The notes under the pieces are model-generated. The model was not told where the DNA came from and searched no databases. It saw nothing but the letters and a program-made list of their open reading frames with translations. 36,273 nucleotides of DNA. Source: Deltaproteobacteria bacterium RIFOXYD12_FULL_56_24. GTDB lineage: Bacteria; Desulfobacterota; Desulfobulbia; Desulfobulbales; Desulfurivibrionaceae. This document shows, piece after piece, positions 1 to 8,913 of the stretch. Position 1 is the first letter of the stretch; each line of letters opens with the position of its first letter. The stretch lies in assembly GCA_001799285.1 (NCBI GenBank), contig MGTD01000026.1, positions 1 to 36,273 on the forward strand. Reading direction: 5' to 3'. The position numbers were made by a program, and so were the translations under genes.

Positions 1-110
1 TGATTCCAAAGAGTAAGAAGGATGAGCTGAGGTGGGTCAATTTTGAACGCCGATTATCCCCCCAGGTGGGTCATTATTGCATGCCGATTCACAGAAGACC
101 CCAGGTGGCA
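1..110. mobile_element. Terminal repeats of an IS21-family element (partial)
   Basis: Two imperfect direct repeats lie in tandem: AGGTGGGTCAATTTTGAACG followed by CCGATT (from 31), and AGGTGGGTCATTATTGCATG followed by CCGATT (from 64). A degenerate third copy, AGGTGGCACG, starts at 103. Subterminal repeats of the form GGTGGGTCA-N-TTTTG-N-GCCGATT are characteristic of the ends of IS21-family (istA/istB) elements. That match is from memory of the family. Only the end is in the window; the transposase genes would lie to the left. Bases 2-30 could be the last codons of such an element's gene, but this cannot be shown here. Confidence 0.6.
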
Positions 111-1086
111 CGAAAAGATCGGCGATATTCACGCCCTGCTTGAGCGCGTCAAGATCAGCGAGGAACAGTCAGGCGATGTGTTGCATTTGCGTAAGCTTAA
201 TCGCATCCTCTCGATTCACGCATCCACCGCCATCGAAGGGAACCAGCTCACCCTGGGCCAGGTTACCGATGTCATCAACGGCAAAGCGGTCTGGGGGCCG
301 CCCAAGGACATCAAAGAGGTGCAGAACGCTTGGCATGCCTATAACGAAATGACCGGCTATGAGCCCTGGTCGGTGGCCGACTTGTTGAAGGCCCACGCGC
401 ACCTGACCGAAGCACTCATCGGGGAGTCGGGCCGGTTCCGCACGGTCGGCGTTGCCGTCGTGCGCGGCGACGGCTCGGTGATGCACCGTGGCTCCCCGGC
501 GGAACAGGTCCCCGCCCTCGTTGAGCAGCTCCTGCACTGGGGAAAGAGCAGCGAAGCGCATCCGCTCATCAAGAGTTCCGCCGTCCACTACATGCTGGAA
601 TACATCCATCCCTTCCGTGACGGCAACGGCAGAATCGGGCGGCTGTGGCAGACGCTGATTCTTTCCGGATGGAATCCGTTGTTCGCCTGGATGCCGGTTG
701 AAACCCTGGTTCACCACAATCAGGCGCTCTATTACAAGGCGCTGCAAGATTCGCATACTGCCGCGGTGGATTGCCGTCCGTTCATCGGCTTCATGCTCGA
801 TGCCATAGCAAATTCGCTGTACAAGTACATTGACGTGGCGACGGAGACGTTAGCCGATGTCCCTGTAAATGTCCCTGTAAATGTCCCTGTAAGCGAAGTC
901 TCAGGCAAGATTCTGATGGTGGTGCGGGCCAATCCCAAAACGACGGCGCAGAAGATGGCGCTCGTGCTGGGCGTGTCCGACAAGACCGTCAAGCGCTATC
1001 TCAAAACACTCCGTGAGCAGGGGCGGCTCATGCGTGTCGGCTCCGACAGGGCCGGCCATTGGGAAGTCATCGAGAGGCCGTCATAA
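43..1086 (+). CDS. Fic family protein (putative AMP transferase) with C-terminal winged helix
   Basis: Fic proteins transfer AMP or another nucleotide moiety to hydroxyl groups of target proteins. The core motif HPFRDGNGR begins at residue 189. An N-terminal inhibitory motif, S-T-A-I-E-G, is at residues 61-66 and fits (S/T)xxxE(G/N), so activity is probably autoinhibited in cis. Residues about 285-347 look like a winged-helix DNA-binding domain and are joined to the Fic domain by a VPVN tandem repeat. The only upstream start in frame is TTG at 43, and residues 1-20 are encoded by IS21-type terminal repeat sequence. The first in-frame ATG lies about 100 codons in, after the inhibitory motif. 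The native 5' end has therefore probably been replaced, and the true start (for example GTG at 178) is uncertain. Family assignment is firm; the targets are unknown. Confidence 0.85.
   Translation: MNADYPPRWVIIACRFTEDPRWHEKIGDIHALLERVKISEEQSGDVLHLRKLNRILSIHASTAIEGNQLTLGQVTDVINGKAVWGPPKDIKEVQNAWHAYNEMTGYEPWSVADLLKAHAHLTEALIGESGRFRTVGVAVVRGDGSVMHRGSPAEQVPALVEQLLHWGKSSEAHPLIKSSAVHYMLEYIHPFRDGNGRIGRLWQTLILSGWNPLFAWMPVETLVHHNQALYYKALQDSHTAAVDCRPFIGFMLDAIANSLYKYIDVATETLADVPVNVPVNVPVSEVSGKILMVVRANPKTTAQKMALVLGVSDKTVKRYLKTLREQGRLMRVGSDRAGHWEVIERPS
859..892 (+). repeat. 12-bp tandem repeat inside the Fic gene
   Basis: The unit GTCCCTGTAAAT occurs at 859-870 and 871-882 and is followed by ten bases of a third copy (883-892). 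It encodes a V-P-V-N linker between the Fic domain and the winged helix. The period is a multiple of three, so copy-number change would alter linker length without shifting the frame. Confidence 0.9.
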
Positions 1087-1272
1087 GAGCACCATTCGGG
1101 ACAGAGCATGTTTGTTCGGATAAGCAATGAGCCGGTGTTGTTTGCAAACGTGGTCTGACCCCGATTGACCCCCGAATAAAGTTTCCTGCGGAGTTTGAGG
1201 GAAAATATTAGCTTCCCACCGAATGACAATGTACAATACAAATTACATCAATCTGTACTGAGAGGTATTCGT

Positions 1273-1500
1273 ATGCAACAGGCAACTTTTTCCGAATTGC
1301 GCAATCACGCCAAGCGGTATTTCGACATGGTCGAGGCAGGGGAGCCAGTGCGAATAATGCGCAACGGCAAACCGATCGCGGATATTGTTCCGCTCACTCC
1401 CGACCTCCCGTCCTGGAAACGCAGAACCGCGCAGCCACTGGTCATAGAAGGCTGCGCCTTGAGCAAAATAATCCTTGAAGAGCGCGGGACAACGGTCTGA
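1273..1500 (+). CDS. Phd/YefM-family antitoxin
   Basis: This 75-residue protein has the typical Phd/YefM start, MQQATFSELRNHAKRYFDMV, followed by GEPVRIMRNGKPIADIVPL. The N-terminal half is the DNA-binding and dimerisation fold of this antitoxin family; the C-terminal tail would wrap the toxin. I chose ATG 1273 because the family profile begins there and GAGAGGT lies just upstream. The frame stays open 26 codons further upstream, but that part does not resemble the family. Its stop codon overlaps the start of the PIN-domain gene (TGATG), the usual coupling of a toxin-antitoxin operon. Such antitoxins normally repress their own promoter, and two TGTAC motifs at about 1231 and 1254 are possible operator elements. 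No operator was demonstrated. Confidence 0.85.
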   Translation: MQQATFSELRNHAKRYFDMVEAGEPVRIMRNGKPIADIVPLTPDLPSWKRRTAQPLVIEGCALSKIILEERGTTV

Positions 1501-1913
1501 TGCTGGTCTTTTTCGACTCTTCCGCCTTTGTCAAACGCTATGTCCGCGAAGAAGGCACGGACCTTGTCATCTTCTGGTGCGAACAGGCCACGGAGCTATG
1601 CGTTTCCGGTATCGCCCTTCCGGAAATTGTCTCCGCCTTTTGTCGTCTGCTCCGGGAAAATCGTATTACTTCTGAGCAATACACTCATCTCAAGGGTTCT
1701 CTCATGGCTGATATAAGCGATGCCGCGATCTGTGATCTTACCCCCGAGGTTATCCGCCTCTCCCTTATTGCCCTCGAAAAGAATGTGCTGCGCGGAATGG
1801 ATGCGATCCATCTTGGCAGCGCGCTTGCGCTCAAGGCGGACATATTCGTTTCGGCCGACACCAGGCAGTGTGCCGCCGCCGCGCAAGCCGGGTTAAAGGT
1901 CATTCAGGTATAA
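1500..1913 (+). CDS. PIN-domain toxin, VapC-like ribonuclease
   Basis: This 137-residue protein has the PIN-domain pattern of a metal-dependent ribonuclease. The first acidic residue is in FFDSSAFVKRY (D6), a Glu follows in LPEIVSAF, then an Asp in RGMDAIHLGSAL and a last acidic site in VSADTRQ. These four positions form the Mg-binding pocket in VapC toxins. The ATG overlaps the antitoxin stop by one base, so the two are translationally coupled. The pairing of a Phd-type antitoxin with a PIN toxin is common. The likely role is growth arrest or stabilisation of the accessory segment, since the pair sits between an IS-end-associated fic gene and an ATPase. The RNA target cannot be read from the sequence. 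Confidence 0.87.
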   Translation: MLVFFDSSAFVKRYVREEGTDLVIFWCEQATELCVSGIALPEIVSAFCRLLRENRITSEQYTHLKGSLMADISDAAICDLTPEVIRLSLIALEKNVLRGMDAIHLGSALALKADIFVSADTRQCAAAAQAGLKVIQV

Positions 1914-2040
1914 ATATGTTGGGCGGGACGCTCTTAAGAAATTAACCTCATAAATTCGGGACATCTCCCATATCTCGTAATATTTTATGTAAACTGTAAA
2001 AAGCTTTGACAAATTGCATATAATATAGGTAAGTCATGGT

Positions 2041-3207
2041 ATGATTCCACGGGATAGTGAGCAGACCATCCGTACCCTGTTGCGCGGCTTTCCGGTCATC
2101 ACCTTGACCGGGCCGCGTCAATCCGGCAAAACGACCCTTGCCAAGGCTATTTTTGCCGACCGCCCTTATGCCTCGCTGGAAGATCCCGATATTCGCCGGG
2201 CTGCCCAGGATGATCCCCGTTCGTTTCTGGAACGTTTTCCCGATGGCGGGATACTCGACGAGGTTCAGCGCTGCCCGGAACTTCTCTCCTACCTGCAAAC
2301 CATCGTTGATGCCGATGGCAGGATGGGTCTCTTTATCCTGACCGGCTCCCAGCAATTCGGGCTGATGTCCGGCATAACCCAATCTCTGGCGGGCCGGAGC
2401 GCCTTTGTTGAACTGCTGCCGTTTTCGCTTCCCGAGTTGAGCCGGACCGGTAAACTGGTTCCGAATGCCGATGTCATGCTTCTCACCGGCTGCTATCCCC
2501 CGCTTTACGACCGCGAGGTGGCGCCGACTGCCTGGTTTGCCGCCTACATGACCGCCTATGTTGAACGGGACGTGCGGCAACAACTCAAAATTCAGGATCT
2601 TGACTCATTCCAACGCTTCGTTCGTCTCTGCGCCGGCAGGACCGGGCAACTTCTTAATCTCTCCTCCCTTGCCACGGAATGCGGCATTACCCACAACACC
2701 GCCAAGGCCTGGATCTCGGTACTTGAGGCAAGTTTCCTGGTTTTTCTGCTTCGTCCGCACCACGCCAGCTTCAACAAACGGCTGGTAAAAATGCCTAAAC
2801 TATACTTCTACGACACGGGGCTCGTTTCATGGCTGCTTGGCATCAGAACGCTGGAGCAGATGGAAACTCACCCGCTGCGGGGGAATATCTTCGAGAACTT
2901 CGTTATTGCCGAGCTGGTAAAATCGCAAAGCAACCGGGCTGAACCGCGCAATCTATATTTCTGGCGGGACAGCAATGGAAACGAAGTGGATGTCATCGTC
3001 GAGCACGGCGCTAAGCTGATGCCCATAGAGATCAAGTCCGGGAAAACCGTGAACCGGGATTTTTTCAGCGGCTTGGAAAGATGGTTGTCCCTTGCGGGCG
3101 ACAGCGCTTTTTCCCCGCTTCTGATCCACGGTGGAACCGACGCCCTCTATCATCACAAAGGAATACAGGTGAGGGGCTGGCAGGAAAGTGGCGCAATCCT
3201 CTCGTAA
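2041..3207 (+). CDS. AAA-type ATPase with DUF4143 C-terminal domain
   Basis: This 388-residue protein has an N-terminal P-loop domain with Walker A GPRQSGKTT (residues 24-32) and Walker B GGILDEVQR (about 69-77). A sensor-like LTGSQQ follows at about 100. The C-terminal half matches the DUF4143 family. It ends with a PD-(D/E)xK-like pattern, EVDVIVEHGAKLMPIEIKSG, of the type seen in nuclease folds. Members of this family are widespread, often sit in accessory regions near toxin-antitoxin genes, and have no settled function. A 127-bp AT-rich spacer precedes it, with a possible -10 (TATAAT, 2019-2024) and a weak Shine-Dalgarno (AGGTAAG). The gene ends about 85 bp before hypD. It may be part of an inserted accessory segment; base composition was judged only by eye. 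Confidence 0.85.
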   Translation: MIPRDSEQTIRTLLRGFPVITLTGPRQSGKTTLAKAIFADRPYASLEDPDIRRAAQDDPRSFLERFPDGGILDEVQRCPELLSYLQTIVDADGRMGLFILTGSQQFGLMSGITQSLAGRSAFVELLPFSLPELSRTGKLVPNADVMLLTGCYPPLYDREVAPTAWFAAYMTAYVERDVRQQLKIQDLDSFQRFVRLCAGRTGQLLNLSSLATECGITHNTAKAWISVLEASFLVFLLRPHHASFNKRLVKMPKLYFYDTGLVSWLLGIRTLEQMETHPLRGNIFENFVIAELVKSQSNRAEPRNLYFWRDSNGNEVDVIVEHGAKLMPIEIKSGKTVNRDFFSGLERWLSLAGDSAFSPLLIHGGTDALYHHKGIQVRGWQESGAILS

Positions 3208-3292
3208 CCAAGCCTGGGAGGGGACCGCCTGCGGCGGGGATGTATCATAACAGTTACATTAAAGTTACTTGGAAGAACACTCGGAACAATCC

Positions 3293-4387
3293 ATGAAATT
3301 TGTTGACGAATACCGCGATCCGGCGCTGGCCGGAGGTCTGCTTGAAGAGATCCGCCAGACCGTGACCCGCCCCTGGGTGATCATGGAGATCTGCGGGGGG
3401 CATACCCATGCCATCATGAAAAACGGGCTTGATCAACTGCTGCCCGCCCAGGTGGAGCTGGTGCACGGGCCGGGTTGCCCGGTTTGCGTGACTCCGGTGG
3501 AGACCATTGATCGGGCCGTGGCTATCGCTGCCCGGCCTGAGGTGATTTTTGCCAGCTTCGGCGACATGCTCCGGGTGCCGGGCAGCGTCTCCAGCCTCTT
3601 TATGGCAAAATCCGCCGGGGCTGATGTGCGCATGGTTTATTCGCCGCTCGAAGCCGTGGCCCTGGCCCGGCAGAACCCGGAGCGGGAGGTGGTTTTTCTG
3701 GCGGTTGGTTTTGAGACAACGGCGCCGGGCAATGGTATGGCCCTGCTTGCGGCCCGGCGCGAGGGGCTGACTAATTTCAGCCTGCTGGCCAGTCATGTCC
3801 TGGTGCCGCCCGCCATTCGGGCCTTGCTCTCCTCGCCCGGCAACCGGGTGCAGGGCTATCTGGCGCCGGGGCATGTCTGCACGGTCATGGGTTGGCGGGA
3901 ATACGAGCCGCTGGCCGAGCAATTTCGGGTGCCCATCGTTGTTACCGGTTTCGAGCCGGTTGATATTCTCGCCGGTCTGCTAATGGTACTCCGTCAGCTT
4001 GAGGCGGGTCGCTATGTCGTAGAAAATCAGTATGGCCGCTCGGTGAGTCGGGAAGGCAACCTGGCAGCGCAACGGGTTTTGGCCGAGGTATTCGAGGTGC
4101 GTGACCGCCCCTGGCGGGGGATCGGGGTTTTGCCCGCCAGCGGTCTGGTGATCCGGGAGCATCTCGCTGCCTATGACGCCGAGCGGAAGTTTGCCGTTAC
4201 CACCATCAAGGTGCAGGAATCGACGAAGTGCAAGAGCGGCAGCGTGTTGCAGGGCATGCTCAAGCCCGATGGCTGTCCTGCCTTTGGCCGGGAATGCACC
4301 CCGGAACATCCCCTGGGGGCGACCATGGTCTCGGGCGAGGGTGCTTGCGCCGCTTACTATACTTACCAAAGGATATCTCATGCATAA
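3293..4387 (+). CDS. hypD: Hydrogenase maturation protein HypD
   Basis: HypD is the iron-sulfur scaffold on which, with HypC, the Fe(CN)2CO unit of [NiFe]-hydrogenase is assembled in the cytoplasm. The conserved signatures are all present: ICGGHTHA with C34, GPGCPVC with C62 and C65, and a C-terminal cysteine-rich region ([29 protein letters not shown]) that binds a [4Fe-4S] cluster. At 364 residues it has normal length. I chose ATG 3293 because [10 protein letters not shown] matches the usual N-terminus; a TTG eight codons upstream is less likely. Its end overlaps hypE by 8 bp. No hypA, hypB, hypC, hypF or hydrogenase structural gene is visible; the accessory genes lie immediately upstream instead. 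Confidence 0.97.
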   Translation: MKFVDEYRDPALAGGLLEEIRQTVTRPWVIMEICGGHTHAIMKNGLDQLLPAQVELVHGPGCPVCVTPVETIDRAVAIAARPEVIFASFGDMLRVPGSVSSLFMAKSAGADVRMVYSPLEAVALARQNPEREVVFLAVGFETTAPGNGMALLAARREGLTNFSLLASHVLVPPAIRALLSSPGNRVQGYLAPGHVCTVMGWREYEPLAEQFRVPIVVTGFEPVDILAGLLMVLRQLEAGRYVVENQYGRSVSREGNLAAQRVLAEVFEVRDRPWRGIGVLPASGLVIREHLAAYDAERKFAVTTIKVQESTKCKSGSVLQGMLKPDGCPAFGRECTPEHPLGATMVSGEGACAAYYTYQRISHA

Positions 4388-5435
4388 TGTGAATCCGGAA
4401 GATTTCAGCTGCCCCCTGCCCATCATGGAATATGAGACCATTCAACTGGCGCACGGCAGCGGCGGGCGTCTCTCCGCCGAGCTGGTCAGCCGGTTTTTTC
4501 TCCCCCGCTTCGGCAATGAAACCCTGAACCGGCTGGAGGATCAGGCGGTGGTCGATTTTTCTTCGGGCCGTTTGGCCCTGACCACCGACTCCTTTGTGGT
4601 TGATCCCCTGTTCTTCCCCGGCGGCGACATCGGCGATCTGGCGATCAACGGGACGGTGAACGATGTCTGCATGAGCGGCGCCACCCCGCTTTATCTGGCC
4701 GCCGCCTTCATTCTCGAAGAGGGACTGCCCCTGGCCACTCTGCACCGGGTGCTGCTCTCCATGGAAAAGGCGGCAAGAGCCGCCGGGGTGCAAATCGTGA
4801 CCGGGGACACCAAGGTGGTAAACCGGGGCTGTTGCGACAAACTCTTCATCACCACCACCGGGGTGGGTCGAGTACCGGAGGGGGTTAACATCTCCGCCGC
4901 CAACCTAAGGCCGGGAGACAGGCTCATTGTTTCGGGAACCATTGCTGATCATGGCATGGCGATCCTGACCAGCCGGGAGGGGCTTTCCTTTCATTCCCGA
5001 GTGACCAGCGACACCGCCTCCCTTAACGGTCTGGTCGAGGCGATGCTGCTGGCGACCAGCGATGTTCACGCCATGCGCGACCCAACCAGGGGCGGGCTTG
5101 CCACCACGCTCAACGAGTTTGCCGCAGCCTCCCGGATCGGCATCCTGCTTGACGAGGCGGCCATTCCGGTCAGGCCCGAGGTGCGCGGGGCCTGCAGCGT
5201 GCTGGGGATCGATCCGCTGTATGTCGCCAACGAGGGCAAGCTGGTGGCCGCTGTCCCGGCGGCGGTTGCGGCCAAGGTTCTGGCCGGGATGCGGCGCCAT
5301 CCTCTGGGGCGAGAGGCGGCGATCATCGGCGAGGTTGTTGCGGAAAACCCTGGGATGGTGGCCATGCGCACCGCGTTTGGCGCCACCCGCATCGTGGACA
5401 TGCCGGTGGGTGAGCAGCTGCCGAGAATCTGCTGA
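4380..5435 (+). CDS. hypE: Hydrogenase maturation protein HypE
   Basis: HypE dehydrates the thiocarbamate formed on its own C-terminal cysteine to thiocyanate, supplying cyanide ligands for the [NiFe] site through HypCD. The protein is 351 residues, has the PurM/AIRS-like ATP-binding fold, starts its core with AHGSGGR, and contains [20 protein letters not shown] and [14 protein letters not shown]. It ends in PRIC, so the essential terminal cysteine is intact. ATG 4380 overlaps the hypD stop, consistent with translational coupling. A strong rho-independent terminator about 45 bp downstream shows hypE is the last gene of its transcript. Longer upstream extensions of the frame lie inside hypD and were rejected. 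Confidence 0.97.
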   Translation: MHNVNPEDFSCPLPIMEYETIQLAHGSGGRLSAELVSRFFLPRFGNETLNRLEDQAVVDFSSGRLALTTDSFVVDPLFFPGGDIGDLAINGTVNDVCMSGATPLYLAAAFILEEGLPLATLHRVLLSMEKAARAAGVQIVTGDTKVVNRGCCDKLFITTTGVGRVPEGVNISAANLRPGDRLIVSGTIADHGMAILTSREGLSFHSRVTSDTASLNGLVEAMLLATSDVHAMRDPTRGGLATTLNEFAAASRIGILLDEAAIPVRPEVRGACSVLGIDPLYVANEGKLVAAVPAAVAAKVLAGMRRHPLGREAAIIGEVVAENPGMVAMRTAFGATRIVDMPVGEQLPRIC

Positions 5436-5478
5436 ACCTGGATCTCCGGGGAGAGGAAGACCTTGTCGTGCTGCGAGC

Positions 5479-5510
5479 AATTATCACTTGTTTTGCAAGT
5501 GATAATTTTT
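5479..5510 (+). terminator. Rho-independent terminator after hypE
   Basis: A perfect 12-bp stem (AATTATCACTTG, 5479-5490, with CAAGTGATAATT, 5496-5507) closes a five-base loop TTTTG and runs into a short T tract. It sits 44 bp after the hypE stop. The T-rich flank favours the plus strand, but the symmetric stem could also slow antisense transcription. Confidence 0.85.
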
Positions 5511-5607
5511 CCTGAAAATAATATATTTGTGGTATTCTGGCCGCTGACTGGAGTCGAACAGCGATTCCGGTTTATTGCCTTTCTGTTGCAAACCCCGGGG
5601 AATTGTT

Positions 5608-8600
5608 GTGGCTTTTCCTTTTTTCTCCATAAAGAGACTTCCTGTCTTGCCGCAGTCCTTGGCGGCCTTGACACTTTTTTTTCTTTTAGGCCTGCCTTTT
5701 TTTGTCGGGACCGGGCTGCTGGCTGTCCCGGACATTCCCCCTTTTAGTTTTTACTCAGCTCTTCACAGCGCGGTTGAAATTTTCACGGTGGCGGTGGCCA
5801 TCCTTGTTTTTGCCATGGGTTTTCATCTCCTGGAAAAAAAACGGCCTACCGCCCTGTTTGTTTTGGCCAGCGCCTTTCTCGGCGTGGCCCTGCTTGATTT
5901 TCTCCATTTGATCTCCCACTCCGGCCTGCCGGATTTTTTTACCACCAATACGCCGCACAAGGCCACTATCCTCTGGCTGGCCGCCCGCCTGCTCGCCGCC
6001 GGAGCTCTGCTTGCCTGGGCGTTGCTGCAGGTTATCCAGCCGGTGAAGGCGGTGTCGCGTTATCTGCTCTTGAGCGCCAGCCTTGCCTACACGTTTTTTT
6101 GTGGTTATGTGGGTGTTTTTTATCCTGAGTGGGTTCCGGCCACCTTTGTGCCGGGTCAGGGCCTGACTCCGTTCAAAATCGGCATGGAGTGGCTGGTCAT
6201 TTTGCTGCATGCCGCGACTCTGGTTGTGCTGGCAGGGTGCCGCCATCGTTATTCCCGGGGCTGGTTATCCTTTCTTGCCCCGGCCCTGTTGCTGCTCATT
6301 GCCAGTGAACTGTTTTTCACCCTGTATGTGCAGGTGAACGACACCATTAACCTTTTGGGACATGTCTACAGGCTTTTTGCCTATCTGCTGATCTATCGGG
6401 CCATATTTATCGAAGGCGTGCGTCAGCCGTATATTCGCCGGGAAGAAGCCTTGCGGTTAATCGAATATGGCAGGCAGGAGTGGCGGCAAACCTTTGACGC
6501 TATTTCCGATCCCATCTTCATGCACGATACGGACTTTCGGATCACCCTGTGCAACCAGGCATATGCCGGAGCAGTCGGCCTGCCTTTACACCGGATCATC
6601 GGTCGTCCGTATTATGAAGTGTTGCCCCGGAGCGACGGCCCGCACCTCGAATGCCGGGAGGCACTGGCTCTGGGTGAGGAAAGAGAAGCGGATCTGCTGC
6701 CGGCCGACGAAGGAGTTATTTATAATATTCGTTTCATCCCGGTCAGGTATGAGGCAACAGGCAATTTTCATTTCCTGCTTATCATGCGCGACATCACGGA
6801 GCGGAAGCGGGCCGAGGAAGCCCTGCGCTTTCAGCTCAGTTTTCAGAAACTGGTGGCCGATCTTTCCGCCGATTTTGTCACCACCTCCCGGGAAAGAACC
6901 GATCTCGCCGTTAACCATGCCCTTGCCCTCTGCGCCGATTTTTTTCAGGCGGACCGCAGCTATGTTTTTCTCTTTGCCGATTACCGCCACACCATGAGCA
7001 ACACCTACGAATACTGCGCCGAAGGCATTGCCTCGCATATTGAGGCGATTCAGGAGGTGCCCCTCGCCGCCTTTCCCTGGTTTTCCAGAAAGATTCTCAT
7101 GCAGGATGTGGTGCATGTGCCGACGTTGGCTATCCTGCCGCCGGAGGCTGTGGCGGAAAAGACGGAATTTGCCCGGCAGGACATCCAGTCTCTGATCTGT
7201 CTTCCCCTGGTGGGAGATGGCCACCTGCTCGGCTTTTTCGGCCTGGACGCGGTCAGAAAAAGCACGACCTGGAGCAACGACCAGATCGCCTTGCTTGCGG
7301 TGGTGGCCGACATTATCGCCGTAGCTTTGGCAAGGGCTAAGACCGAACTGCAGCTCGAACAAAATACGGCCAGGCTGGAAAACGCCCAGCGTATAGCCCA
7401 TATCGGCAATTGGGATTGGGATATCCTTAACAGGACCCTTGTCTGGTCGGACGAGATTTATCGGATTTTCGGCGTTGCCCCGCAGGAATTTGCCGCCAGC
7501 TATGAGGCATTTCTGGGTTACGTGCTTCCCTCTGACCGGCCAATGGTGGAGCAGGCGGTGCAGGAAGCCCTGGACGAGAATCAGCCTTACGACATCGAGC
7601 ATCGGGTCCAGCGGCCCGACGGTGGGCTGCGCTGGGTGCGTGAACATGCCGAGATTATCAGGGATGAAACAGGCCGGCCTCTGCGCATGTCCGGCACTGT
7701 TCAGGATATCACCGAACGCAAATCTTTGGAGGAGCAGATTCTCCAGGCCCGGAAGATGGAGGCAGTCGGGGTGCTGGCCGGCGGGATCGCCCATGATTTC
7801 AACAATATTCTTACTCCCATCATGATGCATACCCAGATGGTGCTGATGGATACTCCCGCCGGCACTTCCGCCCATCACAGCCTGGAACAGGTGCAGAAAG
7901 CGGCGGAGCGCGCCAGGGATCTGGTCCGCCAGATTCTCGATTTCAGCCGCAAGGGGAAGTACGAGCCGCAGCCCATGAAAATAGGGCCGGTCATCAAGGA
8001 GGGGCTGAAATTTCTGCGTTCCACCATTCCTATGCACATTGAGCTCGCGAGCAAAATATTTACCGGCCGTGATCTGGTGCGGGCCGACCCCACCCAGATC
8101 CTGCAGGTGGTCATGAACCTGACCATCAACGCAGCCCAGGCCATGCATGAAAAAGGCGGCAGAATCGAAATTACTCTGAGCGAGCAGGATGAAGAAGGCT
8201 GGCTTCCCCCTCCCGGCTTGCCTTTGGGGGAGAAATATCTGAAGATGGTGGTCAGCGACACGGGCGTCGGCATCCCCTCGGAGATACTGCCCAGAATATT
8301 CGAACCCTATTTTACCACCAAGGGCAAAGGGGAGGGCACGGGGATGGGGCTTGCCGTGGTGCATGGGATGGTGGAAAAACACGGCGGTGCTATTACGGTT
8401 AAAAGCGAACCAGGCAAGGGTACGGATTTCGAGATATTTTTACCGTTGGTTGCCGGGGAAGCCGCCACTATTTCTGATTTCAACCAGCCTTTGCCCGGCG
8501 GTCGGGAACGGATTCTCCTCGTAGACGATGACCAGGCGGTGTTGGCGGCTGTGGCGCCGGCTCTTGCCCGGCTCGGCTACCGGCTGACCACGAAAACAGA

Positions 8601-8913
8601 CAGCCTTGAGGCCTTGGCTGCCTTTCGGGCCGATCCTTCCTGTTTTGATCTGGTTATTACCGATCAGACCATGCCGGGGATTAACGGTTCGGCCATGGCG
8701 TCGGAAATGCTGCGGCTGCGGCCGGAGTTGCCAGTCATCCTCTGCACCGGTTTCAGTGGAAAAATCAACGAGGAAATGGTAAGAACCCTGGGAATCGCAG
8801 CCTTGGTCGCCAAACCTTTCGGGATGGAGGATATTGTCCAGGTCATCCGCAAGGTGCTTGGTAAAGAAAGAGTAAGAGATCCGGAGAGCATGAAATGGCC
8901 AGAATCCTGGTAA
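5608..8913 (+). CDS. MASE3-PAS-GAF-PAS hybrid sensor histidine kinase with receiver
   Basis: This membrane sensor kinase has about 1,100 residues. The N-terminal 270 residues form a multi-pass MASE3 sensory domain ([34 protein letters not shown]). A PAS domain (about 285-400) begins [17 protein letters not shown] domain follows (about 410-590), then a PAS_3 domain (GNWDWDI to DITERK, about 595-710). The kinase core has the phospho-acceptor in [11 protein letters not shown] (H729), followed by an HATPase with DTGVGIP and [11 protein letters not shown]. The C-terminal receiver has VITDQTMPG (D1019) and a KPF lysine. GTG 5608 is preferred because GGGGAA lies five bases upstream; TTG 5575 lacks a ribosome site. 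The 3' end overlaps the next gene, an NtrC-type regulator, by 19 bp, so they are probably cognate partners. The ligand is unknown. Confidence 0.93.
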   Translation: MAFPFFSIKRLPVLPQSLAALTLFFLLGLPFFVGTGLLAVPDIPPFSFYSALHSAVEIFTVAVAILVFAMGFHLLEKKRPTALFVLASAFLGVALLDFLHLISHSGLPDFFTTNTPHKATILWLAARLLAAGALLAWALLQVIQPVKAVSRYLLLSASLAYTFFCGYVGVFYPEWVPATFVPGQGLTPFKIGMEWLVILLHAATLVVLAGCRHRYSRGWLSFLAPALLLLIASELFFTLYVQVNDTINLLGHVYRLFAYLLIYRAIFIEGVRQPYIRREEALRLIEYGRQEWRQTFDAISDPIFMHDTDFRITLCNQAYAGAVGLPLHRIIGRPYYEVLPRSDGPHLECREALALGEEREADLLPADEGVIYNIRFIPVRYEATGNFHFLLIMRDITERKRAEEALRFQLSFQKLVADLSADFVTTSRERTDLAVNHALALCADFFQADRSYVFLFADYRHTMSNTYEYCAEGIASHIEAIQEVPLAAFPWFSRKILMQDVVHVPTLAILPPEAVAEKTEFARQDIQSLICLPLVGDGHLLGFFGLDAVRKSTTWSNDQIALLAVVADIIAVALARAKTELQLEQNTARLENAQRIAHIGNWDWDILNRTLVWSDEIYRIFGVAPQEFAASYEAFLGYVLPSDRPMVEQAVQEALDENQPYDIEHRVQRPDGGLRWVREHAEIIRDETGRPLRMSGTVQDITERKSLEEQILQARKMEAVGVLAGGIAHDFNNILTPIMMHTQMVLMDTPAGTSAHHSLEQVQKAAERARDLVRQILDFSRKGKYEPQPMKIGPVIKEGLKFLRSTIPMHIELASKIFTGRDLVRADPTQILQVVMNLTINAAQAMHEKGGRIEITLSEQDEEGWLPPPGLPLGEKYLKMVVSDTGVGIPSEILPRIFEPYFTTKGKGEGTGMGLAVVHGMVEKHGGAITVKSEPGKGTDFEIFLPLVAGEAATISDFNQPLPGGRERILLVDDDQAVLAAVAPALARLGYRLTTKTDSLEALAAFRADPSCFDLVITDQTMPGINGSAMASEMLRLRPELPVILCTGFSGKINEEMVRTLGIAALVAKPFGMEDIVQVIRKVLGKERVRDPESMKWPESW

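Noticed and set aside
2006-2024. TTGACA and TATAAT boxes before the DUF4143 gene
   Set aside because: They are only 7 bp apart, so they cannot form one sigma-70 promoter. TATAAT alone may be a -10 element with a poor -35.
6586-8382. Long open frame on the minus strand (about 598 codons)
   Set aside because: It is antisense to the conserved PAS, GAF and kinase domains of the gene at 5608. It has no family resemblance and reflects GC-rich codon bias.
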